A stretch of DNA of 64,000 nucleotides from Arthrobacter sp. B3I4 (GTDB taxonomy: Bacteria; Actinomycetota; Actinomycetes; Actinomycetales; Micrococcaceae), in the NCBI RefSeq assembly GCF_030816855.1, contig NZ_JAUSYK010000001.1, positions 2,294,001 through 2,358,000 of the forward strand, read 5' to 3'. The position numbers and the translations under genes were made by a program. The notes beneath the pieces were generated by a model, which was not told the DNA's origin, did not search any database, and was given only the letters and a program-made list of their open reading frames with translations. Below are positions 29,216 to 36,786 of the stretch, one piece after another. The number at the start of each line of letters is the position of its first letter. Position 1 is the first letter of the stretch.

Positions 29216-29554
29216 TCAGGAAACGTCGTTCTCGTCCGCCTCGGGGAGGGCCTGGTTGGCAATCAGGTCAACCCGGTCGGCGGCGGTCAGGCGGTCATCG
29301 TTCTGGATGGCTGCGATGTCCCCGCCATCCACATTTGTTTCGCCGGCCCTCGGCGTTTCCGACTCGTGCTCGGCCCCCGAATGATGTTCGTGGTCGTGTT
29401 CTTTCTTGTGGCGGGCCTCATCAAGGTGATGCTCAAGCTTCTCCTCAGCCGCCCGCCGTCGCTGGCCGACTGTGCGTATCTGTTGCGTTGTTGGCGCTGA
29501 ATGGGCGTGCAGGCGCCCCTGATCGTGCGCAGGCCCGTCGTTTTTCTCACTCAT
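29216..29554 (-). CDS. Hydrophilic hypothetical protein (112 aa)
   Basis: A very hydrophilic, acidic and His-rich protein (HKKEHDHEHHSGAEHE) with no hydrophobic core, probably disordered apart from a possible helix (RRRAAEEKLEHHLDEARHKK). The His-rich stretch could bind metal. No family recognised, and the ribosome-binding site is weak, so it may be a spurious frame. Its composition differs from the alternative frames enough to keep it. Confidence 0.45.
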   Translation of the reverse strand: MSEKNDGPAHDQGRLHAHSAPTTQQIRTVGQRRRAAEEKLEHHLDEARHKKEHDHEHHSGAEHESETPRAGETNVDGGDIAAIQNDDRLTAADRVDLIANQALPEADENDVS

Positions 29555-29661
29555 ACAGGCATCGTCTCACTGGACCCGGGGTGCGGGAAGACCCTTTGCG
29601 GCGGCCCAGGACAGGCGGTTGGACGGGCGGTCCCCGGAACAGGTGCGGGCTGGCCTGCGGT

Positions 29662-30441
29662 TCAGAGGTACTTCAGGCTCACCAACAGCGCCTTGAGCTG
29701 AACGTATTGCTCGGTTGCCATCCAGGCCTGGGCCGCGTCCTTGTTGGGGAATGCCGGGTCGTTGAAAATGACATGGGTGAACAGTCCGCCGTTGGCCGTG
29801 GGGATGAGATTGCACCAGGATGTGACTCCTTCGCCCTGCTTTAGCGACCGGGGATCGGTTAACCCCATGGAGTAGGTGTCGACGTTCCCCACGGATTCGA
29901 CGGCGAACCCGAAGCTGGGTTTCGTGCCGTCCGGCGCGGTCATCCCGTGAACGGTCATTTGATCGAACACGCGGCGCGACACCGGACCGCCCGCGCAGCC
30001 GGCGGTTACGCCGTTGCTGAGGGAGAGCAGGTCGTTGCCCGCACCGTCAGCGACGATCACCTCGACGCCGGGCAGGCCGGCAGGCGGGGGCACGGTCCGC
30101 GCCGTCCAGGTCTTCGGATACGCGAAGGAGATGTGGCCATCCGGGAATGTGAAGGTTTTCTGCGAGGAGGTGGCGGGCGATGCCGACGGCTCGGAGGCCT
30201 GCGACGCCGGTGCCGCCGTGGACGCCGGTGCCGCCGTGGCAGTGGCAGGGGCCGACGCCGGTGCTGGAGTGGATGCCGGCGGGGCGGTGGGCGCTATCGT
30301 GCTGCCGGCGGTGTCTCTCACGGTGATGCTTGGCTGCGCAGCAGGTGCCCCTGGCTGCGGCCCGCAGCCGGCAAGGCCGACACTGACGGCAAAACCCGTA
30401 ATGGTGATGGCGGTGAAAAATCCGGCACGAGGTGAATTCAT
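29662..30441 (-). CDS. Putative lipoprotein with Ala/Pro/Ser/Thr-rich stalk
   Basis: A 259-aa exported protein. A signal peptide ends in the lipobox VGLAGC, and a long low-complexity linker of Ala, Pro, Ser and Thr (about residues 40-95) leads to a globular domain starting TFTFPDGHISFAYPKTWTAR, a pattern typical of surface lipoproteins of unknown function. It has two Cys in the globular domain that may form a disulfide. GGGGG precedes the ATG. Confidence 0.75.
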   Translation of the reverse strand: MNSPRAGFFTAITITGFAVSVGLAGCGPQPGAPAAQPSITVRDTAGSTIAPTAPPASTPAPASAPATATAAPASTAAPASQASEPSASPATSSQKTFTFPDGHISFAYPKTWTARTVPPPAGLPGVEVIVADGAGNDLLSLSNGVTAGCAGGPVSRRVFDQMTVHGMTAPDGTKPSFGFAVESVGNVDTYSMGLTDPRSLKQGEGVTSWCNLIPTANGGLFTHVIFNDPAFPNKDAAQAWMATEQYVQLKALLVSLKYL

Positions 30442-30579
30442 GGTGTAACCCCCAAATGTTTGCGACGGCGGGCTGATGTCCCGCTTGTAAGCAAAGTTTC
30501 CGGGACCGGGCCAAGAGTTACAGGCCGGCTGGTTTTTTGTTGTGCGCCGGTCGGTTGCTCAGACCATGAATGAGGGACT

Positions 30580-30936
30580 TCAGTGGCCTTGATGCTGGGC
30601 GATGTTCAGCACTGTCCCGTCGGGAGCCCGGACAAAAAACCGGCGGATGCCCCACGGCTCACTGGTCAGTGGATGAACTACCTCGTACCCGCGGCGGCGG
30701 GCTTCCGCGTAGGCGTCGTCGACGTCGTCGACTCTGACGGTGAGCAGCGGGTTCTCCGGAGCCGTCGCGTCGCGCGACACGAGCTGAACGTGCTCGCCGG
30801 AGCCCGGTACGACGAAACGGGTGACCCAGTTAAGACCCAGGTCTTCCTCGGTGAGCCCGAGGTAGTCCGAGTAGAAGGCTTTGGTCGCCTCGATGTCGGG
30901 CACCGCGAGGTCGACCGTTACGCGAATGACGTGCAT
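30580..30936 (-). CDS. VOC (glyoxalase/bleomycin-resistance) family protein
   Basis: A 118-aa VOC-fold protein with two beta-alpha-beta-beta-beta modules: VTVDLAVPDIEATKAFYSDYLGL and LTVRVDDVDDAYAEARRRGYEVVHP, ending FFVRAPDGTVLNIAQH. Usual metal ligands are only partly identifiable. The start ATG at 30936 has a GGGGAAAG site and lies inside the end of the upstream SRPBCC gene (19-nt overlap), so the two are translationally coupled. The substrate is unknown. Confidence 0.85.
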   Translation of the reverse strand: MHVIRVTVDLAVPDIEATKAFYSDYLGLTEEDLGLNWVTRFVVPGSGEHVQLVSRDATAPENPLLTVRVDDVDDAYAEARRRGYEVVHPLTSEPWGIRRFFVRAPDGTVLNIAQHQGH

Positions 30937-31715
30937 ACTCTTTCCCCGTTGCTGATGTCCGATGCCGGAGAAGCCGTAAGGCGGTCCAGTCTCTCGGCGC
31001 GCTGCCGGATTCCGAGAAGCATTTTCCGCTCCATGATGAACCAGCTCGCATCGATCAGCGGCCCCAATAACCAAAGGACCGCCCTCGTGTAGATCCGGAT
31101 ACGTACCCGGCTCACCAACCGGGTGGCGTTCCCGGCCGGATACAGCGCGAAGCACCAGCTGACGCGGCCGTGGACGGGTTCCAGCACCAGGTCCCGTCTG
31201 GGGTCGACGAGGGCGACGGGCCAGTCCGGGCCCTTCCCCAGGGGGATGACATCACCTGCCCTGAGCTGCTGGAACTCCGGAAGAACCGTCTCGGCGCTTG
31301 GCCCGCTCAGGATGCCGAAGGCACGGTCGAGAAAATCGTAGCTGTAGAGACCGCCGCGCCCGTTCCCCATTTGCACGAGCCAGGGCCAGACGTTGCCGGG
31401 TGCAGCCTGCACCGACACAGCCCTCGTCGTCGTCACGAACGGGCACTGCACGAGCTGGTCGCCAGGCATTGAGCGGCCGGCTTCCTCGAGGCTGGCTCCC
31501 CAGTGGAGGTGCAGCGGGCGGAGGAAGCGGTGGTAAGCCGCCAGCCCGGCCAGCAGGGCCGCGACCGCGCGGAGCACACTGAGCTGCAAGCCCCGGCCGT
31601 CCCGCCTGTGCCCTGAGTTCCCGCCCAGACTCCCGTCCAGGTTCCCGTCCGGGTTCTCGGCCGGGGGTCCGCCCAGGCTCACGCCCGGGCGGACCGCAGC
31701 TTCGCCGGCTGCCAT
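30918..31715 (-). CDS. SRPBCC-like protein with N-terminal membrane segment
   Basis: A 265-aa protein. The N-terminal 40 residues are Gly/Asp/Asn-rich with imperfect GNxDGSLGGN repeats, followed by a hydrophobic helix (VLRAVAALLAGLAAYHRFL) and an SRPBCC/START-like domain opening TRAVSVQAAPGNVWPWLVQMGNGRGGLYSYD. Such domains bind lipids or other hydrophobic ligands. A further amphipathic stretch near the C-terminus (RAVLWLLGPLIDASWFIMERKML) is typical of the group. Overlaps the VOC gene start. Confidence 0.78.
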   Translation of the reverse strand: MAAGEAAVRPGVSLGGPPAENPDGNLDGSLGGNSGHRRDGRGLQLSVLRAVAALLAGLAAYHRFLRPLHLHWGASLEEAGRSMPGDQLVQCPFVTTTRAVSVQAAPGNVWPWLVQMGNGRGGLYSYDFLDRAFGILSGPSAETVLPEFQQLRAGDVIPLGKGPDWPVALVDPRRDLVLEPVHGRVSWCFALYPAGNATRLVSRVRIRIYTRAVLWLLGPLIDASWFIMERKMLLGIRQRAERLDRLTASPASDISNGERVCTSFA

Positions 31716-31820
31716 GGCTCACCCACTCTTCCGCTGGGACACGTCCTGCTGGCAGGTTCCAACGCCCGGAGGCTCCGCTGCCAGAGGCCAAGGTCCCCGG
31801 GCGCCGGCAATGGCTCCGGG

Positions 31821-34232
31821 CTAAACGCTTGCCGCCCGGCGGTCCGCCAGGGCCCTCGACAGGAAGTCTTCAACCACTGCCGCGAACTCGTCCGGCCGTT
31901 CGATCTGCGGCATGTGCCCCGTCTTGTCGAAGGCGTGGGATTCGGCGTGCGGCAGGGCTGCGGCGGCGGCCTCGAGGTGGCTGAAGGGAAGGATGTGGTC
32001 GTGATCGCCCCAAAGCACCAGCACCGGAACGTCCGACTGGGCCAGCGCCCCGATGAGGGCCGTCCGCCACTCGGCCCGAACGCCGGAGACCGTTCCGAGG
32101 TCGCGCGCCACGTCGAGCAGCGTCCGGCGGTGCGACTCCCGCTGCGACAACGCGAACGCATGGCCGATCCGGGCATCGGTGACCAGGGTCTTGTCGTAGA
32201 ACAGGGACTGGACGGTCCGGCGCGATGCCTTCTCGTCAGGACGCATCAGCAGGGAAGCGAGCGGGCGGACGGCGAGCAAGCGCAGGACCAGCGCAACTTC
32301 CTTGCCGAATCCGGCGCTGTTAGCCAGAACCAGGGCGCAGACGCGGTCCGGGTGGTCCGCGGCAAGCTTCATGGCGACGGCGCCGCCGAGCGAGTTGCCC
32401 ATCACGGGAAGCGGCGCGGAAACCCCGACAGCGTCGAGGAAGCCGGGCAGGACGGCAGCGAGCTTGCCCAGCGTCGTCGTCCCCGGCAGCCGTTCGGAGT
32501 ACGCAAAACCGGGCAGGTCCACACTGTAGACGGTGTGCCGTTCAGCGAGCCGTTCGTGCTGTTCGTTCCAGTCCTCCAGGCTCTGGCCGATGCCGTGCAG
32601 GAGCAGCACGGGGTCCCCGCTGCCGGTCTTCCGGTAGCGCAGGCGCGTGCCGGCAACAGTAACGTAGGCGGTCCCCGGGAGCTCAAGGGGATCCGGGGCC
32701 GCCGTCGGGCTCTGCCGTGCGGGGGCGAGCACCTGCTGCCCGCGCCGGCCGAACCTGACAAGGTCGGTCACCCTGCCAGCCCTGAGCAGGGCGAAGTCGC
32801 GGAAATAGTTTTGGTGCAGCCGCCACGGTGAGGCAGCGCCTTGCCGCGGCAGCTGGTCAGCACCGCGGAATATGTAGCCGGCCTGCAGGTCAATCAGTGA
32901 GGACAGCGCACCGTTGGCGACGTCCGCCGGCGCCACGGGTGCCACCCATTGCAGGTGCCGGCGGTCGAGCTGCTTCAGCAGCCTGCAAATGTAGCCGGCG
33001 ACTAGATCCGCTTTGAGCGTCCAGGAGGCATTCGTGTAGCCGATCGTGAGGGCGAAGTTCGGAACGCCTTCAAGCATCATGCCCTTGTAGGTCAGGGTCT
33101 TGCCGACATCGACCGGTTCCCCGTCGACGGTGAGCGTCATCCCGCCGATCACCAGCAGGTTCAGTCCCGTCGCGGTGACGATGACGTCGGCCGGGAGCGC
33201 GGCGCCGGAGGCCAGCTCAATGCCGTCCGGAGTGATCCGGGCAATCTTGTCGGTCACGATCTCGGCAGTGCCGGCACTGATCGCCCGGTAAAGATCGCCG
33301 TTGGGGATCGCACAGACGCGCTGGTCCCAGGGCTGATACGACGGCGCCAGGTGTGTGTCGACCGGGAAGCCCGCCGGCAGCTTCGCGACGGCCGACTTGC
33401 GGAGGATCGCCTTCATCGTTTCCGGCCGCCGCCGGCTGAGCTGGTACGTGAACATCGAATAGAGGATGTTTTTCGCCCGGACGACGTCGTACGCCAGTTG
33501 CGCGGGCAGCTTGCCGCGGAGCCGGTCGGCCAGGTGGTCCCGGGACGGAACGGGAGCGATGTAAGTGGGGGAGCGCTGCAGCATCGTCACCTTGGCGGCC
33601 GATTTCGCCATCGACGGCACCAGCGTCACCGCAGTGGCACCGCTGCCGATGATCACCACCTGCTTGCCTTCGTAGTCCAGATCGGCCGGCCAGTGTTGCG
33701 GGTGGACCATCGTCCCTGTGAAGCTGTCGGCCCCTTCGATGGCCGGGGTGAACCCCTCGTCGTAGCGGTAGTACCCGGAGCAGACGGACAGGAACGAGCA
33801 GGTGAAGGTGACCGGCTCGGCGGCAGAGGACGCCGGATCGTCGGCCCGGTATTCGCCGTCGGCGGTGCGGACCGCCGTCACCGTCCACAGCGCTGTGTCG
33901 CTGGACCACTCGGCGGAGACGACCCGGTGGTTCAGCCGGATTTGGGAGGCGAGACCTTCGTCGGCAACCGTCGCGTCGATGTACTCGCGGATCGAGTCGC
34001 CGTCGGCGATCGCCTTGGCACCGGCCCAGGGCCGGAACGAGTAGCCCAAGGTGTACATGTCGCTATCTGAGCGGATGCCGGGGTAGCGGAAAAGATCCCA
34101 GGTGCCCCCCACAGCGCTGCGCGACTCCAGAACCGCGAAGGTCTTCCCCGGCAGTTCGCGCTTCAACCGGCTGGCAAAACCAACGCCGCTCAGTCCCGCT
34201 CCAACAATTAACACGTCGATGTGCTCGCTCAT
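31821..34232 (-). CDS. Baeyer-Villiger/flavin monooxygenase fused to an alpha/beta hydrolase
   Basis: An 803-aa fusion. Residues 1 to about 500 form a flavin monooxygenase: FAD site VLIVGAGLSGVGFASRL, the BVMO fingerprint FTGTMVHPQHWP (residues 171-182), and the NADPH site IIGSGATAVTL. A linker (about 500-525) leads to an alpha/beta hydrolase: oxyanion segment LLLHGIG, nucleophile Ser614 in GNSLGG, the acid in WGDHDHILP and the His in KTGHMPQIERP. Coupling ketone oxygenation to ester hydrolysis in one chain is inferred. It is divergent from an EthR-like regulator, as ethA is from ethR in mycobacteria. The N-terminal half resembles EthA. Confidence 0.88.
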   Translation of the reverse strand: MSEHIDVLIVGAGLSGVGFASRLKRELPGKTFAVLESRSAVGGTWDLFRYPGIRSDSDMYTLGYSFRPWAGAKAIADGDSIREYIDATVADEGLASQIRLNHRVVSAEWSSDTALWTVTAVRTADGEYRADDPASSAAEPVTFTCSFLSVCSGYYRYDEGFTPAIEGADSFTGTMVHPQHWPADLDYEGKQVVIIGSGATAVTLVPSMAKSAAKVTMLQRSPTYIAPVPSRDHLADRLRGKLPAQLAYDVVRAKNILYSMFTYQLSRRRPETMKAILRKSAVAKLPAGFPVDTHLAPSYQPWDQRVCAIPNGDLYRAISAGTAEIVTDKIARITPDGIELASGAALPADVIVTATGLNLLVIGGMTLTVDGEPVDVGKTLTYKGMMLEGVPNFALTIGYTNASWTLKADLVAGYICRLLKQLDRRHLQWVAPVAPADVANGALSSLIDLQAGYIFRGADQLPRQGAASPWRLHQNYFRDFALLRAGRVTDLVRFGRRGQQVLAPARQSPTAAPDPLELPGTAYVTVAGTRLRYRKTGSGDPVLLLHGIGQSLEDWNEQHERLAERHTVYSVDLPGFAYSERLPGTTTLGKLAAVLPGFLDAVGVSAPLPVMGNSLGGAVAMKLAADHPDRVCALVLANSAGFGKEVALVLRLLAVRPLASLLMRPDEKASRRTVQSLFYDKTLVTDARIGHAFALSQRESHRRTLLDVARDLGTVSGVRAEWRTALIGALAQSDVPVLVLWGDHDHILPFSHLEAAAAALPHAESHAFDKTGHMPQIERPDEFAAVVEDFLSRALADRRAASV

Positions 34233-34252
34233 GAAGCCAAGCTATCGACTCG

Positions 34253-34279
34253 GTGTTGAGATAGTCAACACTGTGTTGA
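34253..34279. promoter_or_regulatory. EthR-type composite operator
   Basis: Three half-sites, GTGTTGA (34253), TCAACAC (34265) and GTGTTGA (34273), make two overlapping inverted repeats with 5-nt and 1-nt spacers. A further CTATC/GATAG pair (34242-34246 and 34260-34264) surrounds the first half-site. The element fills the 69-bp gap between the fused monooxygenase gene and the TetR gene. Its GTGTTGA motif resembles the known mycobacterial ethA-ethR operator. Confidence 0.65.
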
Positions 34280-34301
34280 AAACCCGCGCTAGGATGGGCG
34301 C

Positions 34302-34934
34302 ATGGCTGAACGAGGAAGACGCGCCGCGAGGGTCTCAGGCGACGAGCGCCAGGACGCGATCCTGGTCACCGCCGAGGCTCTCCTCACCGAACGGACCTTC
34401 GACGACGTGTCCATCGAAGACCTCGCCCGGGGCGCCGGCATCTCCCGGCCCACCTTTTACTTCTACTTCCCGTCCAAAGACGCGGTGCTGCTGGCGCTGT
34501 TGGACCGGGTCATCAATGAGGTGGAACACCGCGTGGGGAACCTGCCCCGCGATTTCGCCAGCGACCCCGCGGGGGCGTGGACCCGCTCTATTGGCATGTT
34601 CGTCGAGGTCTTCGTGTCCCACCGCGGCGTGTCGACCGCCGCGATCGCTGCGCGGGCCCGAAATGACGAGGTGCGCGCCCTCTGGGCCAAGTCGATGCAG
34701 TCGTGGGTCGACTTCTCCAGCGACGTGATCCGGGCCGAGCAGGCCCGGGGGGCGGCGCCGGAGGGTATCGACGCCTCCGACCTGGCCGTAAGCCTGAACC
34801 TGATGAACGAACGGGTGATCACCGCGGGCCTCAACAAGGAGAGTCCGGCGATCGCGGAGTCTGACGCCCTGGACGTGCTCTCAACCATCTGGATCCGCAG
34901 CATCTACGGATCCACCAACCCGGGCCGGCACTAG
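34302..34934 (+). CDS. EthR-like TetR-family repressor
   Basis: A 210-aa regulator. The N-terminal HTH reads IEDLARGAGISRPTFYFYFPSKDAVLLALL, very like EthR, and the C-terminal ligand-binding half has no detailed match by eye. It probably represses its own gene and the divergent monooxygenase-hydrolase fusion by binding the operator between them, and is relieved by a small hydrophobic ligand. The start ATG follows GGATGGGCGC. It is 28 nt upstream of the hydroxyacyl-CoA dehydrogenase gene, so the two may be co-transcribed. Confidence 0.88.
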   Translation: MAERGRRAARVSGDERQDAILVTAEALLTERTFDDVSIEDLARGAGISRPTFYFYFPSKDAVLLALLDRVINEVEHRVGNLPRDFASDPAGAWTRSIGMFVEVFVSHRGVSTAAIAARARNDEVRALWAKSMQSWVDFSSDVIRAEQARGAAPEGIDASDLAVSLNLMNERVITAGLNKESPAIAESDALDVLSTIWIRSIYGSTNPGRH

Positions 34935-34962
34935 CCTGCCGGTCGAAAGGATCAAAACCCAC

Positions 34963-35820
34963 ATGGCCCAGATCAAGACGCTCACCGTGCTTGGCACCGG
35001 AGTTCTCGGCTCCCAGATCGCATACCAGGCCGCCTTCTCCGGCTTCGAGGTCACGGCGTACGACGTCGACGACCAGGTCCTCGAGCAGGCCAGGGCCCGT
35101 TTCGCCCGTCTCGCGGGCATCTACCAGGCGGAAAAGGTATCCGACGCCGCCGAGGGTAAGGCGGAGGCCGCTCTCAAAAACCTGCGCCTCACCGCCGACC
35201 TGGCGGACGCAGTTGCGGACGCAGACCTCGTCATCGAAGCCGTTCCCGAACTGCTGGAACTCAAGCGGGACGTCTACCGCAGACTCGGCGAGCTCGCACC
35301 CGCCAAGACCGTCTTCGCCACAAACTCCTCGACGCTGCTGCCCAGCGACCTCAAGGACTTCACCGGCCGGCCCGACCGCTTCCTCGCCATCCACTACGCC
35401 AACAACATCTGGGTGCAGAACATCGCCGAGGTGATGGGAACAGCCGACACCGATCCTGCCGTGTATGACGCCGTCGTCGAGTTCGCCCGGAACAGCGGGC
35501 TGGAGCCGATCGAGATCAAGAAGGAGAAAGCCGGCTACGTGCTGAACTCGCTGCTGGTCCCGCTCCTGAACGCCGCCGCCGGCCTGCTGCTGCAGGGCGT
35601 CGCTGATCCGCAGACGATCGACAAGACCTGGCGGATCGCCACCGGAGCGCCCAGCGGCCCCTTCCAGATCTTCGACGTCGTCGGCCTCACAACGGCCTAC
35701 AACATCGCCTCGGCCTCACCGGACGCCGGGTCCCAGGCGTTCGCCCAGCACTTGAAGGAAAACTACATCGACCAGGGCAAACTCGGCGTCGCGACAGGGG
35801 AAGGCTTCTACAAGTACTGA
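34963..35820 (+). CDS. 3-hydroxyacyl-CoA (3-hydroxybutyryl-CoA) dehydrogenase
   Basis: A 285-aa NAD+-dependent dehydrogenase of fatty-acid or ketone metabolism. The Rossmann motif is VLGTGVLGSQIAYQAA with the acidic residue in AYDVDD. Catalytic-region motifs are IEAVPE, ATNSSTL, and HYANN where the usual HFFNP should be. That change (HFFNP to HYANN) is a real departure near the catalytic His and suggests a different substrate. Position after the EthR-like gene hints at a shared pathway with the monooxygenase. Confidence 0.85.
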   Translation: MAQIKTLTVLGTGVLGSQIAYQAAFSGFEVTAYDVDDQVLEQARARFARLAGIYQAEKVSDAAEGKAEAALKNLRLTADLADAVADADLVIEAVPELLELKRDVYRRLGELAPAKTVFATNSSTLLPSDLKDFTGRPDRFLAIHYANNIWVQNIAEVMGTADTDPAVYDAVVEFARNSGLEPIEIKKEKAGYVLNSLLVPLLNAAAGLLLQGVADPQTIDKTWRIATGAPSGPFQIFDVVGLTTAYNIASASPDAGSQAFAQHLKENYIDQGKLGVATGEGFYKY

Positions 35821-35868
35821 GCCGCGGAAAGCGGGCTGGCCGGCGGCGGGGGTCCCGTTGCCGGCTGC

Positions 35869-36267
35869 CTACTGCTGCTGCTGGCGGCCCTCTTCCCGCT
35901 CGAGGTCCTGGACCGATCGGGACAGCAGGCAAAACTCGTTGCCCTCCGGGTCACCCAGCACCACCCAGCTGACGTCCGGACCTTGACCGACGTCTTTACG
36001 CTGCGCGCCGAGCGCGAGCAGCCGCTCCAGCTCCGCGGCGGTGGAAACGCCGTCGGCCCGCAGGTCAAAATGCAGCCGGTTCTTGATGGTTTTGCCCTCG
36101 GGTACGGCGATCACATCGATGGACGGCCAGGATGCGTCCGGCGCTGCGATGCTGATGATGCCGGTGTCCTCTTCGACAACCTGCCAGCCGAGGACGGCGC
36201 ACCAGAAGTCGGCCACTATCCGTGGGTCGATCGCGTCGATGGCAATGGACGCGAGGCGGCTGGACAT
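35869..36267 (-). CDS. VOC-family (glyoxalase-like) protein
   Basis: A protein of about 132 aa with a glyoxalase-like domain: ASIAIDAIDPRIVADFWCAVLGWQVV, RLHFDLRADG and GDPEGNEFCLL. It resembles the type named Glyoxalase-like domain (PF18029), in which metal ligands are usually not complete. It ends in a Gln-rich tail (GRQQQQ). An in-frame ATG at 36294 adds nine residues. The later ATG at 36267 was chosen because the core begins there. Confidence 0.82.
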   Translation of the reverse strand: MSSRLASIAIDAIDPRIVADFWCAVLGWQVVEEDTGIISIAAPDASWPSIDVIAVPEGKTIKNRLHFDLRADGVSTAAELERLLALGAQRKDVGQGPDVSWVVLGDPEGNEFCLLSRSVQDLEREEGRQQQQ

Positions 36268-36333
36268 GGCCCCACGATAGCGCACACGATGCACCGGAGC
36301 CCTGCAGTTCCGGGTTCTGCCCGGGGCACGGTT

Positions 36334-36771
36334 CTACTCGGGGCTGGGTTCGCGGAACACCAGCACCGGGCAGTGCGCATGGTGGACAAGCTGGGCCGAC
36401 ACCGAGCCAAGCAGCATGCCGGTGAATCCGCCGTGCCCCCGCGAACCGACCGCCACCAGATCGGCCTCCCGGGACGCTTCCACGAGCGCCGAGGCTGGGT
36501 TGCTCTGCACTGTTCGTCCCGTGACCACTACACCCAGGTTGCCGACGCGGTTGAGCTCGGCCTCCAGGATGGTCTCGGCATCCGACTGGAAGACCCCGTA
36601 GTCCCATGCCTGCCCCAGGGCGTCGCTGACATAGGGGAAGTTCCATGCGGCCAGGGCCAGTACGGTGCCTCGGCGTAGCTTCGCTTCCTCGACCGCCCAG
36701 TCCAGGGCGGCCTGGGACTGGGGCGAACCGTCCGCGCCCACCAATATCCTGAAGCTCCCGTTGTCAGCCAT
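36334..36771 (-). CDS. Universal stress protein (UspA family)
   Basis: A single-domain UspA protein of 145 aa. It begins with the conserved ILVGADGSPQSQAALDWA and ends in the ATP-binding loop GSRGHGGFTGMLLGSVS, followed by HHAHCPVLVF. The G-2x-G-9x-G(S/T) pattern indicates an ATP-binding type. It is closely similar to the second stress protein at 48243, including the GSRGHGGFTGMLLGSVS loop. It lies directly downstream of the penicillin-binding protein in the same direction. Confidence 0.92.
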   Translation of the reverse strand: MADNGSFRILVGADGSPQSQAALDWAVEEAKLRRGTVLALAAWNFPYVSDALGQAWDYGVFQSDAETILEAELNRVGNLGVVVTGRTVQSNPASALVEASREADLVAVGSRGHGGFTGMLLGSVSAQLVHHAHCPVLVFREPSPE

Positions 36772-36786
36772 GAGTTCTCCGTCCGT

